Source: Cycas panzhihuaensis (Eukaryota > Cycadophyta). From it: a stretch of 64,000 nt of DNA. Below the pieces are notes generated by a model. That model was not told the origin of the DNA. It worked only from the letters and a program-made list of their open reading frames with translations, and searched no databases. This document shows, piece after piece, positions 11,358-23,882 of this stretch; within the stretch, counting starts at the first letter, position 1; every line of letters begins with the position of its first letter. Position numbers and translations under genes: made by a program. Location: assembly GCA_023213395.1 (NCBI GenBank), contig CM041465.1, forward strand, positions 116,381,741 to 116,445,740. Reading direction: 5' to 3'.

Positions 11358-12240
11358 TTTTTAGGTGAAGGATCTAGTGGACACACTCCACTACACTAAA
11401 TAAATAGCACATAATAAGAGCAAAATGAAAATAACAAGATTAAGATAAAAAATGAGAGGTGATAATTATTACTTTCCCTTTCATATTCAGTCTTATATAA
11501 CAGAGGATGTGCATTAGGGCTTCCAAATGAGTTTCCTTCTTAATGACATGATCTTGAAATTACACTTATATATAAATAAAATTATATTTAACTATGTGAC
11601 TTAGCTAACTTAAAGTCACCTTCATATAATTAATCTAATGACCTTGATGCATTAATATCCATCATCTATAAGATAAAAAATATATTACTATGAATTCAAA
11701 TAACTATAACTTTTGTTAAAAGTATCTAATCAATCTCATTTATTTTTTAAATATATGTTTCATAAAATCTACTTTCTTTCAGAAGTGGTTCTACTTTCAT
11801 TAGATATCAAGATCAAAAGTTATAATCATTTGAGTAATAGGTGTGTCTTAAAGTCTACTTTTTATTACAAGTGGTTTCAACTTAATTAGATATTAAAATC
11901 AAAAGTTATGATCATTTTAGCAAAAGGTATTATTACAACCCTTAAAACCCTAAATTTTTATTCACATTAAAAGGGCCATGACTTCTATTATAGGTATTAG
12001 AATTGAATTCCATCTAAACTATTAAAATCTCATTTTAAAGGTTGCCATTTTGAGTTATTGGATTATGCATTTTAATGAATAATTAAAATAATAATTTTAG
12101 TTTGAAGTTAATATTAATATTAGGGCTTTATGAAGAAGTTATAAAAAGGCATAAAGAAATTCTTATTTTTAGGAAAGATAGAGAAGTACAACCCATACTA
12201 TGGATAGATAAAATTGAGGTATACTGTAAAATCAAACTTG
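11358..12240 (-). repeat. Probable minus-strand LTR and adjacent AT-rich sequence
   Basis: Inferred only from the adjoining PBS; the right boundary is not resolved. It includes an 80-bp tandem pair (11763-11928). No coding motif was seen. Confidence 0.35.
11763..11928. repeat. Tandem pair of about 80 bp
   Basis: 11763-11842 and 11849-11928 align over their length. Both run from taaa(a/g)tctact through gatat-aa-atcaaaagttat to a final aggt. Period is 86 bp. A related string (atctagatcaaaagttatg) recurs near 39240. Confidence 0.6.
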
Positions 12241-12254
12241 TAATAATTATATAT

Positions 12255-12316
12255 ATGTGTGCATGTGCATGTGTGTGTGTGTGTATGTGTGTGTGTGTGT
12301 GAAAGAGAGAGAGAGA
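12255..12316. repeat. TG/GA compound microsatellite
   Basis: An imperfect (TG)n run is followed directly by (GA)n. Another TG-type run lies near 42871-42907. Confidence 0.95.
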
Positions 12317-12880
12317 ATTTAGTATAATTAATGAGCTATATTTGGATGGTGAGGCTTATAAGTTGGCCTTGAATATATTGTTTAATATGAATGCATAAAA
12401 TATCTTTTTAAAGTACTTTCTTATAAGCTTTGATAAAAGGATTAGTAACTAATAGTTTAAATACTATCCAAATTATATTGATGATGATGATTTTCTAAGT
12501 TTCAAGGAAAAGTATCAAGATAACAACAGAAAAAAGAAAATAGAAGAAATAACTAAGTAGATTGAAGAGCAATCAAATAAAGATCTTATATGTGATTAAC
12601 ACAATAAACTAGTTAAGCAGCCTAAAGAGGAGTTTAAAAAAGATTAGGAGTAAGAAGTGTCTATTAATAAAAAGGAACTAGCATAAATATCTAAATAAGA
12701 TGAAAAGGAAATACATCACATACAAAAGCATGATAATAGGAAGGATAAATACCCAAAGAATTAATCAATAAAGGAAATTAAGATACAAGGATCCAGTAAT
12801 GAAAAATATATCATGAAACAGTCTACAAAAGAATTTAAGTGATAAATCAACTCAAATAAGGTACTTGATGAGAATTAAAA
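12317..12880 (+). other. Lys/Glu-rich coding-like remnant
   Basis: The plus strand is purine-rich. Ignoring frequent TAG/TAA stops, it reads as a Lys/Glu/Ile-rich chain (for example NRKKKIEEIT near 12525). This resembles the charged linker or tail of a retroelement polyprotein. No domain is recognised. A similar Lys/Glu-rich stretch closes the window at 63790-64000. Confidence 0.25.
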
Positions 12881-13322
12881 CTCTGTTTTACATTATTCCA
12901 TTCCTTATTATAATTTTATAGTTTTTCTTGAATCTCCACTTCATATGGTTGTAAGAAATCTCACATCTCCTACTCACTAAGAATCCACAATTAATATGCT
13001 TCCTTCTTGGAGGTAAGATGAGCCTAATTCCTCTCCTAATCCCTAACTTCATTTATCTTCCAAATTAGCTAAATTATATCCTCTTCACCATGCTCCATTT
13101 TCTTTTTCTCTATTTTTTCCATCCCTTAATTTATTTCATAGTTAACATAATCAATTCCTTTATCCTTCTATTATCCCTTTATATATATCAACCCTCAACC
13201 TTACTCCTAACCTAAACTACCCTTACCCTTTTACCCATTATTTCCTTACTAATCTTCTATGTATTTGGTCTCATAATCTCATCCAAGATAGATGTCATCC
13301 TTATCCTTTATTACACTTTGGA
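12881..13322. other. Pyrimidine-rich tract, left part
   Basis: The plus strand is dominated by C, T and A with few G. It continues at 16094 after the solo LTR. No ORF or repeat unit was seen. Confidence 0.5.
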
Positions 13323-16093
13323 TGCACATCTACGGGATAACCACCTAGCTACGTAGGGATAACGAGGATGATCGATGACACTATTGGGTGCAAATAGGAA
13401 CCTATAAGCAAGGTAAGTACCACGCAGGGTGCCCCATGCACCGGAGCGCGAGTTCAGGACCTGCAAATGGTACCCAACTACCTAAAGGTGGTTCTCCACT
13501 TCAACCAGGAAGAGGGTAGGTGGAAGAGTAGCCTGGATAGATCCTAAAGAAGAGTCCTCCAACCCTTGGATGGCCGGAAGGGAAGGGAGAGAATCCCTTG
13601 AAGGTTTCCCTATAGTGAAGGAAAATGAGTAGAGGCAAAGTAGGTGAATGGACTACGATTAAGATCTTCTCGATTGCCCAGCTAGGTGGAAGAAAACCAA
13701 GGGAGAGTGAAGGGGGTGGGAACAATCGATCGATCAAGAGTTCCCCTCTTCGAAAGAGCAATCAAGAGAAAAGAGGGTGCTAGGACGCACATAAGTAAAC
13801 TAAACCAAATATGACAAGCCAAGAGGGCAAGGGCAAAGTTTACAAGCTGAAGGGAAAGGTTGGAGAGGAGAACTTCCTAAAACCTTTCTTATGATAGGTG
13901 TAGTGTATAAAATATAACAAACAAGATGCAAACAAAAAAGAGAGTTGATTCCTTTTTCTTTTTATGTGGTCTAATTACTACCATGCAAAATCTTCTTAAA
14001 AGAAGGAAAGTGAAATAAGCGAGAATACATACCCAGAATGAAGATGCGATCGAAGTGACAACGCTCCCACAAGGTGTCCAAATCGCTCCACAAAGCATGG
14101 CAAAAGAGGGGTCACGGTAGAGTGAAGCATGGGGCTTCCTTACCTTCCTCGGAAAGTGACACTAGAGTGCCAAGAAAGGAAAAAAGAAAAGTAATACCAG
14201 AAAATAAGATGCTATAATAAAATACGACTAAATACACTTACTCGAGAGAGAGAGGGAAAGGGAGAAGTCCTTTGCATCCTCCGTGTACCTGCAAGTAAGC
14301 GTAAATATCCCTTTCCAAAGAAAGGAGGCTAACAACACAAGGTGGAGTTCCAATAACACATGTATACATATTCCAAAAACAAATCTCTATGCATGTACGT
14401 TAGTGTTCATGAATCATAAGGTTGTAGCAATAATCTATGATAAAAAACTACTCAAATGAACGGTGAATAAATAGGTAAGCCTCGGACTGGACCACCTCCC
14501 ACAAAGAGCAACCCTACCCTCCCTCAAGAAGCCACAAGGCGGTGATGGTATGGTTGTACAGCTGGCTGGAAACTGGGGTAGCAGAGGTATAAAAGAGCCC
14601 AAAGAAGTCCTCAATAAGCTGGAGTGCTATAGGAAGCAAACTGGCCTATTGAGAGAAGAGCTAAGACAAGACAAGTAACTAGGGCTTATGCATTACCTGG
14701 ATGAGAGAAATAATCCTATAAACCAGTGCTGCAACAGATGCTAACGCTGATTTCAACAGCTAGAAATAATCTTCTAATCCCTTGCCCCACTCCAGGAATA
14801 GCACAGAGGTAAAGAGGAAGGTTTGGAGGGTGGGAGCCTCTTAGGGAGTGCAAAGGTGGTGCGAAATCCACCCAGTTCTATCCCAAACCTTATGGAGCCC
14901 CCTTTGGCCAATGTCCTAGGTATGAAACACAGGAAAAGAGGCCTAAATAGCAAAGAAAAAAATCCAAGGGAAAGGTAAGAAACAACCCTTAAAACAAGAT
15001 AAGGCAAACTAGTGAAAAACATACAAAAGTGGGCATAAATTGGACAAAGGAGGGACTTTAAACCAATAAATACCTTTAGAGAAAATGGGAGGTATTTGCC
15101 TCTGTAAAAGCCTATTGAGAAGAGGCTGGAAAATCTGAGGAAAGGCTAGAATACAGCAAGTATGGAGGCCCTACTGAGATGGCTGGAGGAAATCCTGCTT
15201 CTGAGACCACTTGGTGATTGCCTGGGTAAGGAGACCCTAAAAACTCCTCAAGGAGGCCCTCTCCAAGGCGTGCAATGAGCTATGAAGATGTCATAGCAGA
15301 GCCAAAGGAGAACTAGGCACTGAAGAGTGGTTGCAGGTCCTGGAAATACAGTAGAGCAACAAAAGATAGCAGACATCAGTGTGTTTTTCCTTAGTAATCC
15401 TTCAAAAGAGAGCCAAAAGATCCTAAAAATGAGTTGAGATGGGCTTAAATACTCAGCCCTAACCTTAATTCAGCAATTAGGGCTTAACTGGTGCTGAGGT
15501 GGGATGAAAGACATGTGGCAATTCTGCAATAAATATGAGAATTGTTGCAGTGGTTTTAAAAAATAAGTTATAACGGTCACACTGTGGGAAACTTTGCGGT
15601 ACCGTGGTAAACTTTGCAATGCTGCAAAATTTGCTGTGGTGTGGGAGTAGAAGATAAAACTGGCCCAAACAGTCAGTCAGGGCTATGGACCAATGTGCTA
15701 GGAGACCAGTAGGGGGACGGGCCCACCTGCCTAGGGGCAAGCAACAGACCAACAGCCACAAGAGAGGCAATCATGGGACTCAAGGGTGCAATAAGGAGGC
15801 CAAGTGGCAACGAACCAACATGTGAGTGAATCGACACATGAATTAGGTAAGTCTCAAGGGGAGTAGGGCGGATTGCAGGAAGTGATGCAGCCACTGGGGT
15901 GCCACACTCGCTAGGAGTGTGCCCCCGCTATAGTCGTCATAGGCTAAATAGGTGTAGATGACACAAAACCATCTACAAAGACATAGCATGCAAGCAAATA
16001 CTCCTCACAAAAGAAAATAAAAATAAGGTGAGAAATGTACCTGTACTTACCTGAGTCGACTACTTCGTATCCATTCTCAAAAGTCAAGAAACA
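13323..16093 (-). repeat. Solo long LTR of the gypsy family
   Basis: On the minus strand this 2.77-kb segment follows the order of the 31745-34303 LTR. It starts TGTTTC (16093) with a gaatggata block, a CAGGTAAGT string (16045-16053) and the agtgtggc block near 15905. Its end includes 'gaactcgcgctcc' near 13450 and 'ttatcccgtag' near 13330, finishing in TGCA (13323). No internal gypsy coding sequence flanks it on either side, so it is a solo LTR left by recombination or an isolated copy. A clean target duplication is not evident. The pyrimidine-rich DNA on both sides looks continuous across it. Confidence 0.75.
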
Positions 16094-16780
16094 CTCTCAT
16101 TTAAATTGTCACTCCCTAAATATTATTTTTATAGGCCTTCAATCCTAAATTTATTTCACTATCTTTATATTCCACCATTATCTCTTAAATTTTTATTATT
16201 TATTTATTTAATTTTATATATCACTATTATTAATTATATTAATCAATTACCATGCCTCCTTCTCTAATAATTTTCTCTTATAGAATCTTCATATCCCTTT
16301 TTGCTCAACTCCCTATAAAGTTTACCCTATCATCTTTACTCTTTATCTTCGTCTTACATTATCATAGCACCTCTCACTTCATATCTTATTATTCCTTATT
16401 TTTTTTCTAATTCACTTAGATGAATTATTTTCCTATATTGAATAACCTAATAGAGTCTACTCCTTATTTTATACTCTTTTTCCATTAATTCTACATATAA
16501 ATTACTCCACGATATCTCATATAGTCTGCATACCCCTCACCTTCAACTTGGGTTTCCTACATCATTTTATGTTTTCTCTAAGTTCTAACTTTACCACATG
16601 CCGATATAGAAACCTAATTATATCTTCCATTATATTATGTCCAACTAATTCAATTCCTAAATTCTATATACCCATATAATGTGTCCTTATCTCAATCAAA
16701 TTTTTAATTAAGATTATGCTCTTATTCCTTGCTCACTTATAAATCATTTAAATACATGAGATCCATATTTTTACCCCTAT
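16094..16780. other. Pyrimidine-rich tract, right part
   Basis: C/T-rich on the plus strand, with the same character as 12881-13322. No coding motif was seen. Confidence 0.5.
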
Positions 16781-18028
16781 TTTTGCCTTGTTCTAAGGAA
16801 CAGTTGCCATTACAATAATATGGAAGTGAGATGTAGGATCTTGAGAAACCTAAAATCTCAACACATATGTTCTAAGTATTAATAAAACCATTATTATTTT
16901 GTGGAAAGATTTTAAAAAGAAAGATGTTGAATGTTTCATATTTAAGACTATGCTATCAAAGAAACATATTATAAGACATACATATGTTTTGCCATCAAGA
17001 TGACATAAGGGATCATTAATCACCAAATATAATCTTTGGCATTTATAATAGCTTAAGAATGCATAAAGGACCTAATAAATCAAGAAGGGAGAATATGCTA
17101 CACATCAATAAAGACTACTTATAATAAAGTAGATAAAAAGGGGCCAAACCTAGAAACATATGCAAGGTTCAAGCAAAAGGAGAATCGTAGTAGAAGCATC
17201 ATCTATATATACTTGATCTTTAAGGGAAAAGCTTCATTTTTCAATAGGAGAGGGTATCTTGTATTTTCACATATCAAGGAAATAATGAATTCAAATGGAA
17301 TTAAAAAATGATTAAAATAATTAAAGTATGGTTGTATTCTTGTAACCCAAGATAAACACCAACTTTAAGTATAATTAAAATTGATTAAAATAATTAAAGT
17401 AAGCCACTATATAAAGGTTTGATAATTAGACTTTAGAATAATGAGTTTATTTTAATTTAGAATTTACTCATTTTGGTATATTTAGGTCTAAGAATGATTC
17501 TGCTATAGTTTTCTATAATAATTCAAGAATTTTCTTTCTATTTCAACTTTTGTTCCATCGAAGAAACATATTTAAAATATTAGGTTAAGAAAAATTAGAC
17601 CCAATAGATAAAGTAGATTTATCTAGCTAACTATTGGTATAATTCCAACCACCATTCTATAATATAAATAGTTCCCTTTATAGCCCTATACAAGTATTAT
17701 TTACCAATTGTACGTGTCTTCTTATAAAGGACAATAAAGGCACTAATAGTATAGGAATTAATTTTATCAGATAAAAGGATTTTATAATACCATAAAGAAC
17801 CAAATGGTGGAGTAAGCAAATCAATACAAAACTTATAAGAATATTGAAGAAGGTTATTAGATGTATGTAAAATTAGAACCTTATAAATAAGCATCACTTA
17901 TATATCAAAGCAAATACAAGCCCATGCGAAGGTTGTATAGTCTACACCAAAGAGGAAAAAAAAAATTAGAAATAGCACATGACTTTAATGTACCTCCATA
18001 AAGCAGGATCCATAACATTTAAAAGACA
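16781..18028. other. Unassigned AT-rich DNA
   Basis: It contains a short duplicated block (ttaaaataattaaagta at about 17312 and 17384) and a TATA-like ctatataaagg near 17408. No protein motif is recognised. The right edge is the LTR of the minus-strand copia. Confidence 0.3.
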
Positions 18029-18381
18029 TGCAAGGTGCAGAGTAGGACGTTTAACTTGACAAGTGTATTATAGCTCACTTTGAATTAATAATTCTGATTG
18101 AATCAAGGGCAGTGTTAAAAAATACTAGAGAGGTATTCCAACCCCTTTTATAAGAGATTTTGGGGAGGCAGCAAGCGCCTCAACCCAACCTACCAAAAAA
18201 TCAAATTAGTATTAAAAAATAATAACAACAAATATGCACATACCTTAATAGTAAATTGTTAACATCTTCGGTGGCTTGTGACAACTGTTATGTGGCTTGA
18301 GGTATCTTAGGGAGCTCTAAAGGTGGCTTTGAGGGGCCCTAGGTGCACGTTAATAAATGTACATTAGGTATTAGCCTAACA
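18029..18381 (-). repeat. 3' LTR (left) of minus-strand copia
   Basis: It pairs with 42321-42673 at equal length. Plus-strand ends read TGCAAGG and CCTAACA. Confidence 0.9.
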
Positions 18382-18399
18382 TTCTCCCCCATAATGCCC
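18382..18399 (-). other. Polypurine tract (minus strand)
   Basis: The minus strand reads gggcattatgggggagaa immediately before the LTR start TGTTAGG. Confidence 0.75.
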
Positions 18400-19190
18400 A
18401 ATATGAACAACTCCAAAAATATCTCTAAATTTTTAGAATTTAACTTTGCCCAATACCTTTGTGAAGATATCTGCTGCTTGGTCTTTAGTCTTGCAATAGA
18501 CCAATTCAATCTCTTCTGCTTGCACTAGTTCTCCAATAAAGTGATGTTGAGTCTTAATGTGTTTTATTCTACCATAAACAATTAGAATCTTTGCCATCTG
18601 AATAGTGCTCTAATTATCACACTAAATTCTTGTGGGTCCTTTCTATTTTAGTTAAAAATCTTATAGTAGTCTTCTCAACCAAACTGATTCACATGCACTT
18701 GTAATTATTGCTTTGTGCTCTGCCTCAATTATAGATAAGGAAATTATGCTATATTTCTTGGTACTCCATACTATAGTTATTGATCTCATACTAAATAAAT
18801 AACCTATTGTGGATTTCCTATCATCAATTTCTCCTACCCAATCTAAGTCTATATAACCTGTCAACTAAAATTTTGACGAAGCTTTGTAGTATAACCCATA
18901 TTTTAAAGTTCTTTTTACTGCTTGCTAATGGGTGGTTTTTGGATCTTATATAAACCTAAGTATAATACTAACTAAGTGTGTTATATCAGATCAAGTAGAT
19001 GTCAAATATATCAAGCTACCAATTAGTTGTCTGTAGAGTGTAGGATCGACTGATGTAGAATCATCTAACTTAGAGAGCTTAATTCTAGTTTCTATTAGAG
19101 TTGTCAAAGGCTTACAGTCAGTCATCCTAAACTTTTATAATGAATCTAGGGCATATTTTCATTGGGAAATGAAAATACCCTTCTTGTCTT
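18400..19190 (-). pseudogene. Copia RNase H pseudogene
   Basis: The minus strand has GYIDLDWVGEIDDRKSTIGYLF and VWSTKKYSIISLSIIEAEHKAI (18661-18864), the usual copia RNase H Asp, His and Glu landmarks. The Ser of the first DSD motif has become Leu. Stops and shifts lie on both sides. The region up to 19190 holds the RT-RNase H connection. It would degrade RNA in the hybrid. Confidence 0.85.
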
Positions 19191-19850
19191 GCCATACTTC
19201 CAAGCCTAGGAAGTAATGTATTAGCCCCAAATCTGTCATCTCAAATTCTTTACACATGGCATCCTTAAATTGTCACAACAAGTGAGAGTCATTTCTAATA
19301 TACTCAAGGTCATCCACATAAAGTCTCACTATTAGGATTGATTCTCCTTTTATTTGAATGTAAAGATTAGGATCTAATTGAGATCTTTCAAAACCTTGAT
19401 CTCTAAAGTATTTATCTATGTAGGAATACCAAGCCCTAGGTGCTTGTTTTAATCCATAGAGTGCCTCTTTAAGTTTATACACTTTGTTTTCTACTCCACT
19501 GACTTCAAAACTGAGGGGGAGTAATATAAATATCCTCTTTGATATAGTCATTGAGAAAGGAACTTTTAACGTCCATTTGGTAGACTTTCCAACCCATTTG
19601 GGTGACTAAGCTCATTATCATTCTAATTATTTCCATCCAAGCAATAGGGGGAAAAGTTTCATTATAATCAATGCCTTCTTTTTGGGCATAGCCCTTAGTA
19701 ACCAATCTAGCCTTATATTTATTAATAGATCCATCTGAATAAAACTTGGTTTTGTAGATCCATTTGGTGCTAATAGCCTTTTTATTTAGAGGTAAATTGA
19801 CTAACTCCCAAGTGTCATCTTAACAATAGAATGGTATTCATCTTCCTTTA
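19191..19850 (-). pseudogene. Copia reverse transcriptase pseudogene
   Basis: Two overlapping open stretches on the minus strand (19505-19705 and 19273-19551) carry the RT. The first has GYAQKEGIDYNETFPPIAWM and VYQMDVKSSFLND. The second has LKEALYGLKQAPRAWYSYID and the catalytic LYVDDLEYI. The frame changes between them near 19520, and upstream TAG codons break the start. The YVDD box is intact. It belongs with the integrase to its right and RNase H to its left. Confidence 0.88.
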
Positions 19851-20179
19851 CTTTTCACCAAGATGCATGTTTATTGGTCTCATCAAAGGTTTGAGGCTCA
19901 TGGGATTTTAATACTTTGCTTATGAGGGCAAAATTAACCCTATGTGAGCCTGTGGATTTATGATTATTATCTAATATGTTACCTAAGTCATGATTCCATT
20001 AAACCCATTTTGGAAGATTGTGTGGTGGAGGTTGAGAGGAAGTTCCCTCCCCACTAAGTTCATTTATGACTCTTCTAGAGTTAAACATAGGAGGCACACA
20101 CTTGGATTTGAATGATTTATCAAACTTGATTACAACTTCCTTCTGCTTTTCTTGAATGTCTTAATAATAGGCATCCTCC

Positions 20180-21071
20180 TGGAATTTAACATCTCTACTT
20201 AACATGACCCTTTTTAACTTAGGGCCATAAGCTTTGTATGATTTGGATGTTTCGCTATAGCCAAGGAATATACATTTGATGCTATGATCATCTAACTTAG
20301 ATCTCCATTGACCAGGAACATGAGTATATTCTAGGCATCCAAAGACTCTAAGGTGATGTATGCTTGGTTTATAGTCGGTCCAAGCTTCTTTAGGAGTTTT
20401 CTACCTAAGGGCTTTGGTGGAGCATCTGTTGAGTAGATAGATAGTTATATGTACCACTTCATCCTAAATTTCATATCCTAAATTCTTATCGTTTAACATA
20501 CACCTAGCCGTTTCAACTATGCAATTCTTTCTCTCTGCTACACTATTTTATTATGGGGTATAGAGATTGGCAAGTTATCTTCTAATGCTATGGTGAACAT
20601 AATAATTGTTGAATTCATTAGAGATAAATTCTCCCCCATTACCTGATCTTAGGGAAAGTAACTTATATCCACTTTATCATTCCACAAAGGTTTTGAAGTC
20701 AATAAAGTGTTGAAATACGTCTGATTTGAATTTGAGGAAGAATACCCATGTCTTCCTTGTGAAACCATCTATGAACATGATGAAGTATTGAGCTCATGCT
20801 AATGAGAAAATATTCATTAGATCATAGATATCCACATATACCAGTTGAAGTGGGCCTAATGCTCGATGACTAAAGTCTAGAAAGCTTTCCCTGTGATGTT
20901 TACCAAGAAGGCATCCTTAACATGGGTTTTTATCTACTTCAATATATGGTAATCTATTCACCATATCCATTCTTTTCATAAGGGTTAAACTATTATAGTT
21001 AAGATGGCCAAATCTCCTATGCTACAATTTGTTATCCACTTTAGCTATAGTTTTTAGGGCATAGGTATCTC
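20180..21071 (-). pseudogene. Copia integrase pseudogene, cut by gypsy insertion
   Basis: The minus strand reads a pre-integrase motif (RRFGHLNYN), GCLLGKHHRESF, then the integrase core with FIDGFTRKTWVFFLK, GGEFISNEF and SVAERKN. After these come FGCLEYTHVPGQ and CIFLGYSETSKSYK. The right end is interrupted at 21071 by the gypsy LTR; the reading frame resumes at 34304 on the other side. Several in-frame TAGs occur. It would insert the cDNA. Confidence 0.85.
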
Positions 21072-21105
21072 TGCTTCCGCCCGGAATGGATACTAATCAC
21101 CGACT

Positions 21106-21114
21106 CAGGTAAGT
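21106..21114 (+). promoter_or_regulatory. Perfect splice-donor consensus near LTR start
   Basis: CAG|GTAAGT lies 37 bases into the LTR. It is kept at the same place in the 3' LTR (31785-31793) and in the solo LTR (minus strand, 16045-16053). Whether it is used is unknown. Confidence 0.4.
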
Positions 21115-21749
21115 GCAGGTATGTCTCTAGCATTATCATCACTTTTATTTACTGATTGTCTGCTTACATATTTGCATGCGTATGACTTTGTGGGCGGCCT
21201 GGTCGTCGTCCACACCTATGTTTAGCCTATGACGACTATAGCAGGGGCACACTCTTAGTGAGTGTGGCACCTTGGTGACCACATTTCCCCGCATCCGCCT
21301 CCTCTCTCCTGGATCCACCGGGTTCGTGCCACCTCCACCCGTGTGATGTCTCATCGTCGCTTGGTTAGCTCGCCACCTCATTTGGGGTCCTATTTCTGCT
21401 CCCGTGGGCCCGTTTCTTGGCTTGTTTGCTCCCGGGTGGGTGTTTTAGTTGTCCTTTAGCCTTTTCTACCGCTTGCCCCACTGGATCGGTTGGCGGGCCC
21501 CATTTGTGTCTCCAGGTGCATACCACAGTAATCTTGTGCAGATCTGGCCGTGATCTTCATGCAGACCCAGAATTTTCGCAGATCACTGAATATTCGCAGA
21601 CCGCTAAAGTTTCCGCGGTACGACTGTCTCTGCTTGTTTTTTAAAATCCGCCGTGGCAATTTCGCATTTATTGCGAAACTGCCACGTGGTTCGCGCCTTT
21701 TCTCCCTCCCAGCCGTGCCCTATTCGCGTACTTTAGGGTTTTGCTTTAG

Positions 21750-21758
21750 TACTTAAAC
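21750..21758 (+). promoter_or_regulatory. Candidate TATA-like element in LTR
   Basis: TACTTAAAC occurs here and at 32412-32420. The solo LTR has TATTTAAG at the matching place (about 15450, minus strand). This would place the U3/R boundary about 0.7 kb into the LTR. It is inference from motif only. Confidence 0.3.
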
Positions 21759-23882
21759 ATCTTTTGGCTCGTTTTGAAGTCTTTTTTTGGATCTTTTGGA
21801 CTCACTTTTGGATTTGCTCTCAAGAGGAACACTCTCCTGCTCTGCTCTCTTCTGCTGTTTGCTTTGGACTGCACTCTTCATACAGCGCCCAGCTCTCCTT
21901 TGGCTTGGCTGAGACATTCTCTCAGCCCCTCAAACGCCTTGGAGAGGGCTCCTTTGAAGCGGTTTCCATTTTTTCTACCAGTGCACCACGAGTTCCCCGT
22001 TTGCAGGTGTTTCCCGTTCCACCTCCATAGCAGGGCCCCTAGCCTGCTCTATTCCAGATCTGGGTTGTTTGTTCCAGCCCTTCTTCGCTGTCTTTTGGCT
22101 GGGGCAAATCCCTTGCCTCCCTTTCCATGTACTCTTCACTTTGTATTTGTTTTTGGTGATATTTACACTTCAGCTTATTTGTTTTCATTTGTTGCTTGAG
22201 AGTTGGTTTTCTTCCCTCCTGGGACCGGCTGTACCACTCTCCTCCGCTTCGCTGCTTTCTTGCCCAAGGCCAAGGCTGAGGGGTTGCATAGGCTTTGGAG
22301 AGGAGCCGGGTGGATTCCGCACCACCGCCACGCCTCCCTAAGCGGCTCAAAGCCCTCCAAGCCTCCCTCTCGCCCGTGCTACTCTTGGCTTGCAAACAAG
22401 GGTTCAAGGCTCCTTGGTTGCCCAAACCCGGCCACAAGTTGCGCTACTGATTTGGGACCCTTTATTCAGGTTTGGGTGCCATCCATATGCCCCAACCGCG
22501 GTTCTTCTCCACCTTTGCTCCCGGTTGCGGTTTGCTCCCCGTAGCATCCGGTTCCCGTGGGTGTCTTTGGGTCTTTCTTGCCCCTTCTTGCGGTAGTTTT
22601 TCCACCTTGAGTCTTGACTTTCTCCTCACGCCCGTGGCTCTTGGGGAGAGGTTTGGGCACCATTTGCGCCAGAGGCCACCCGAGGCTTACCTTGTTGTTT
22701 CCTTTCATTTGGATCGTTCTTCTTTGGTATTTTCCTTATTGGACTAACACGATGCATGTACATTTAGACTCTCGTTTATGTTGCTAGACATATATTGCTA
22801 GATCTTTGTGTTGCATATAGGTGTTCTCCCCAAGAAGAGGAGACCTTTGTTGCTTACAGTACTCGGGACGCGGAGAACGTTGCCTGCTGCCCCCTTCCAC
22901 CCAGAAGCGTCCCTTGCATGTGTCATATTTTATGCTATCTCATTTGCTAGTTAGCGTTTCTTTCCTTCCTTCAGATCGCATTTACTTTTCCTGGGAAGGT
23001 AAGGAAGCCCCTTCTCGCCGCCGCCACATTTCACATCCCAGATGCACTTGAGTGGTTAGGTGCTCTTCTGAAGGCTACGCCATCTCTCACGCCTTGGCCC
23101 AGTGTGCCTCCGTTCCTCTTCGCTACCTCGGTCTTTTTCCTTCTTTTATTCTTTTCCTAGTAATTAGAACATCGAAAGATTAAAAGGGAAAATTGCCTTT
23201 TTTGTATTGGTTTGCGATTTGTTTGCCTTGTTGCATGTACTTTTGTTATTCGTAGGAAAGGTTGTAGGAGTCTTCTTCTCCCTTACCCTTCCTCCTTCTT
23301 CCTTAACCGCGCGAGCGCCTTGCTTCCCGCATTGCTCGTATACCCGGTTAGATTGCATAGGATTGTTCTTGGCCTATCCTTGTTAGGTTCTTTCTCTCTC
23401 CCTTCTGGCCACCCAAGGGTGGGAGGGGCCTACTCCCAGGTCAACCCGGTCCGTCCCACGATCTTCGCCCCTTCGCTCAAGGCGGTGAAGGGTCACCCAG
23501 TAGTAGCCATACTCCATTGCAGATCCCGAACTCGCTCCGGCCAAGACGGGCGCCTGCGTGGTAGTTGCTTGCCTCAGGTTCCACTTCCTACCGCTTGGCC
23601 ACCATCTCTCCCCGCGCCTTATCGGGCCAGTGTTATCCCGTAGCGCGTCCATCGGCGACCATACTGGGACCGCCAAGAAGGGAGCTAGTCTCGCCTCTCT
23701 GGTTGGTTTCGCTACTCTGCGTGATCCTTTCTATACCGTTCTTGACCTCCACGTTGGGCCCCCAACGCGTGTTATACCATTCCTTCTCTTTTCCGACATC
23801 GCTTGGCCGACCTTGCATGCGCCATTTCTCTCGTCGTCATGCTAGCCTACCCCTTTGTTAGAAGACCCCGAGTATAGCCTTC

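Larger units (their letters stand above)
21072..23651 (+). repeat. 5' LTR of gypsy element
   Basis: It aligns with 31745-34303 along its length. Long identical runs are separated by small clusters of mismatches and 1-10 base gaps. It ends at about 23651 with ...tagcgcgtcca. It contains short ORFs that are not conserved as proteins between the two LTRs. Confidence 0.9.

Noticed and set aside
12102-12302. 66-codon ORF ending in a Cys/Val repeat
   Set aside because: The tail is just translation of the TG microsatellite.
13323-16093. Clean target-site duplication for the solo LTR
   Set aside because: An agtgt string exists near both ends, but using it would move the LTR ends away from TG...CA. 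Not convincing enough to claim.
22039-22437. 132-codon minus-strand ORF in the gypsy LTR
   Set aside because: The frame is not kept in the 3' LTR and overlaps plus-strand ORFs. It is most likely a shadow.
21262-23051. Many overlapping ORFs of 60-140 codons in the 5' gypsy LTR, both strands
   Set aside because: GC-rich sequence gives long chance ORFs. They are broken or shifted in the other LTR and show no domains.
23652-23700. Gypsy primer-binding site just after the 5' LTR
   Set aside because: A TGG-containing string is present, but I could not match it to a particular tRNA with confidence.
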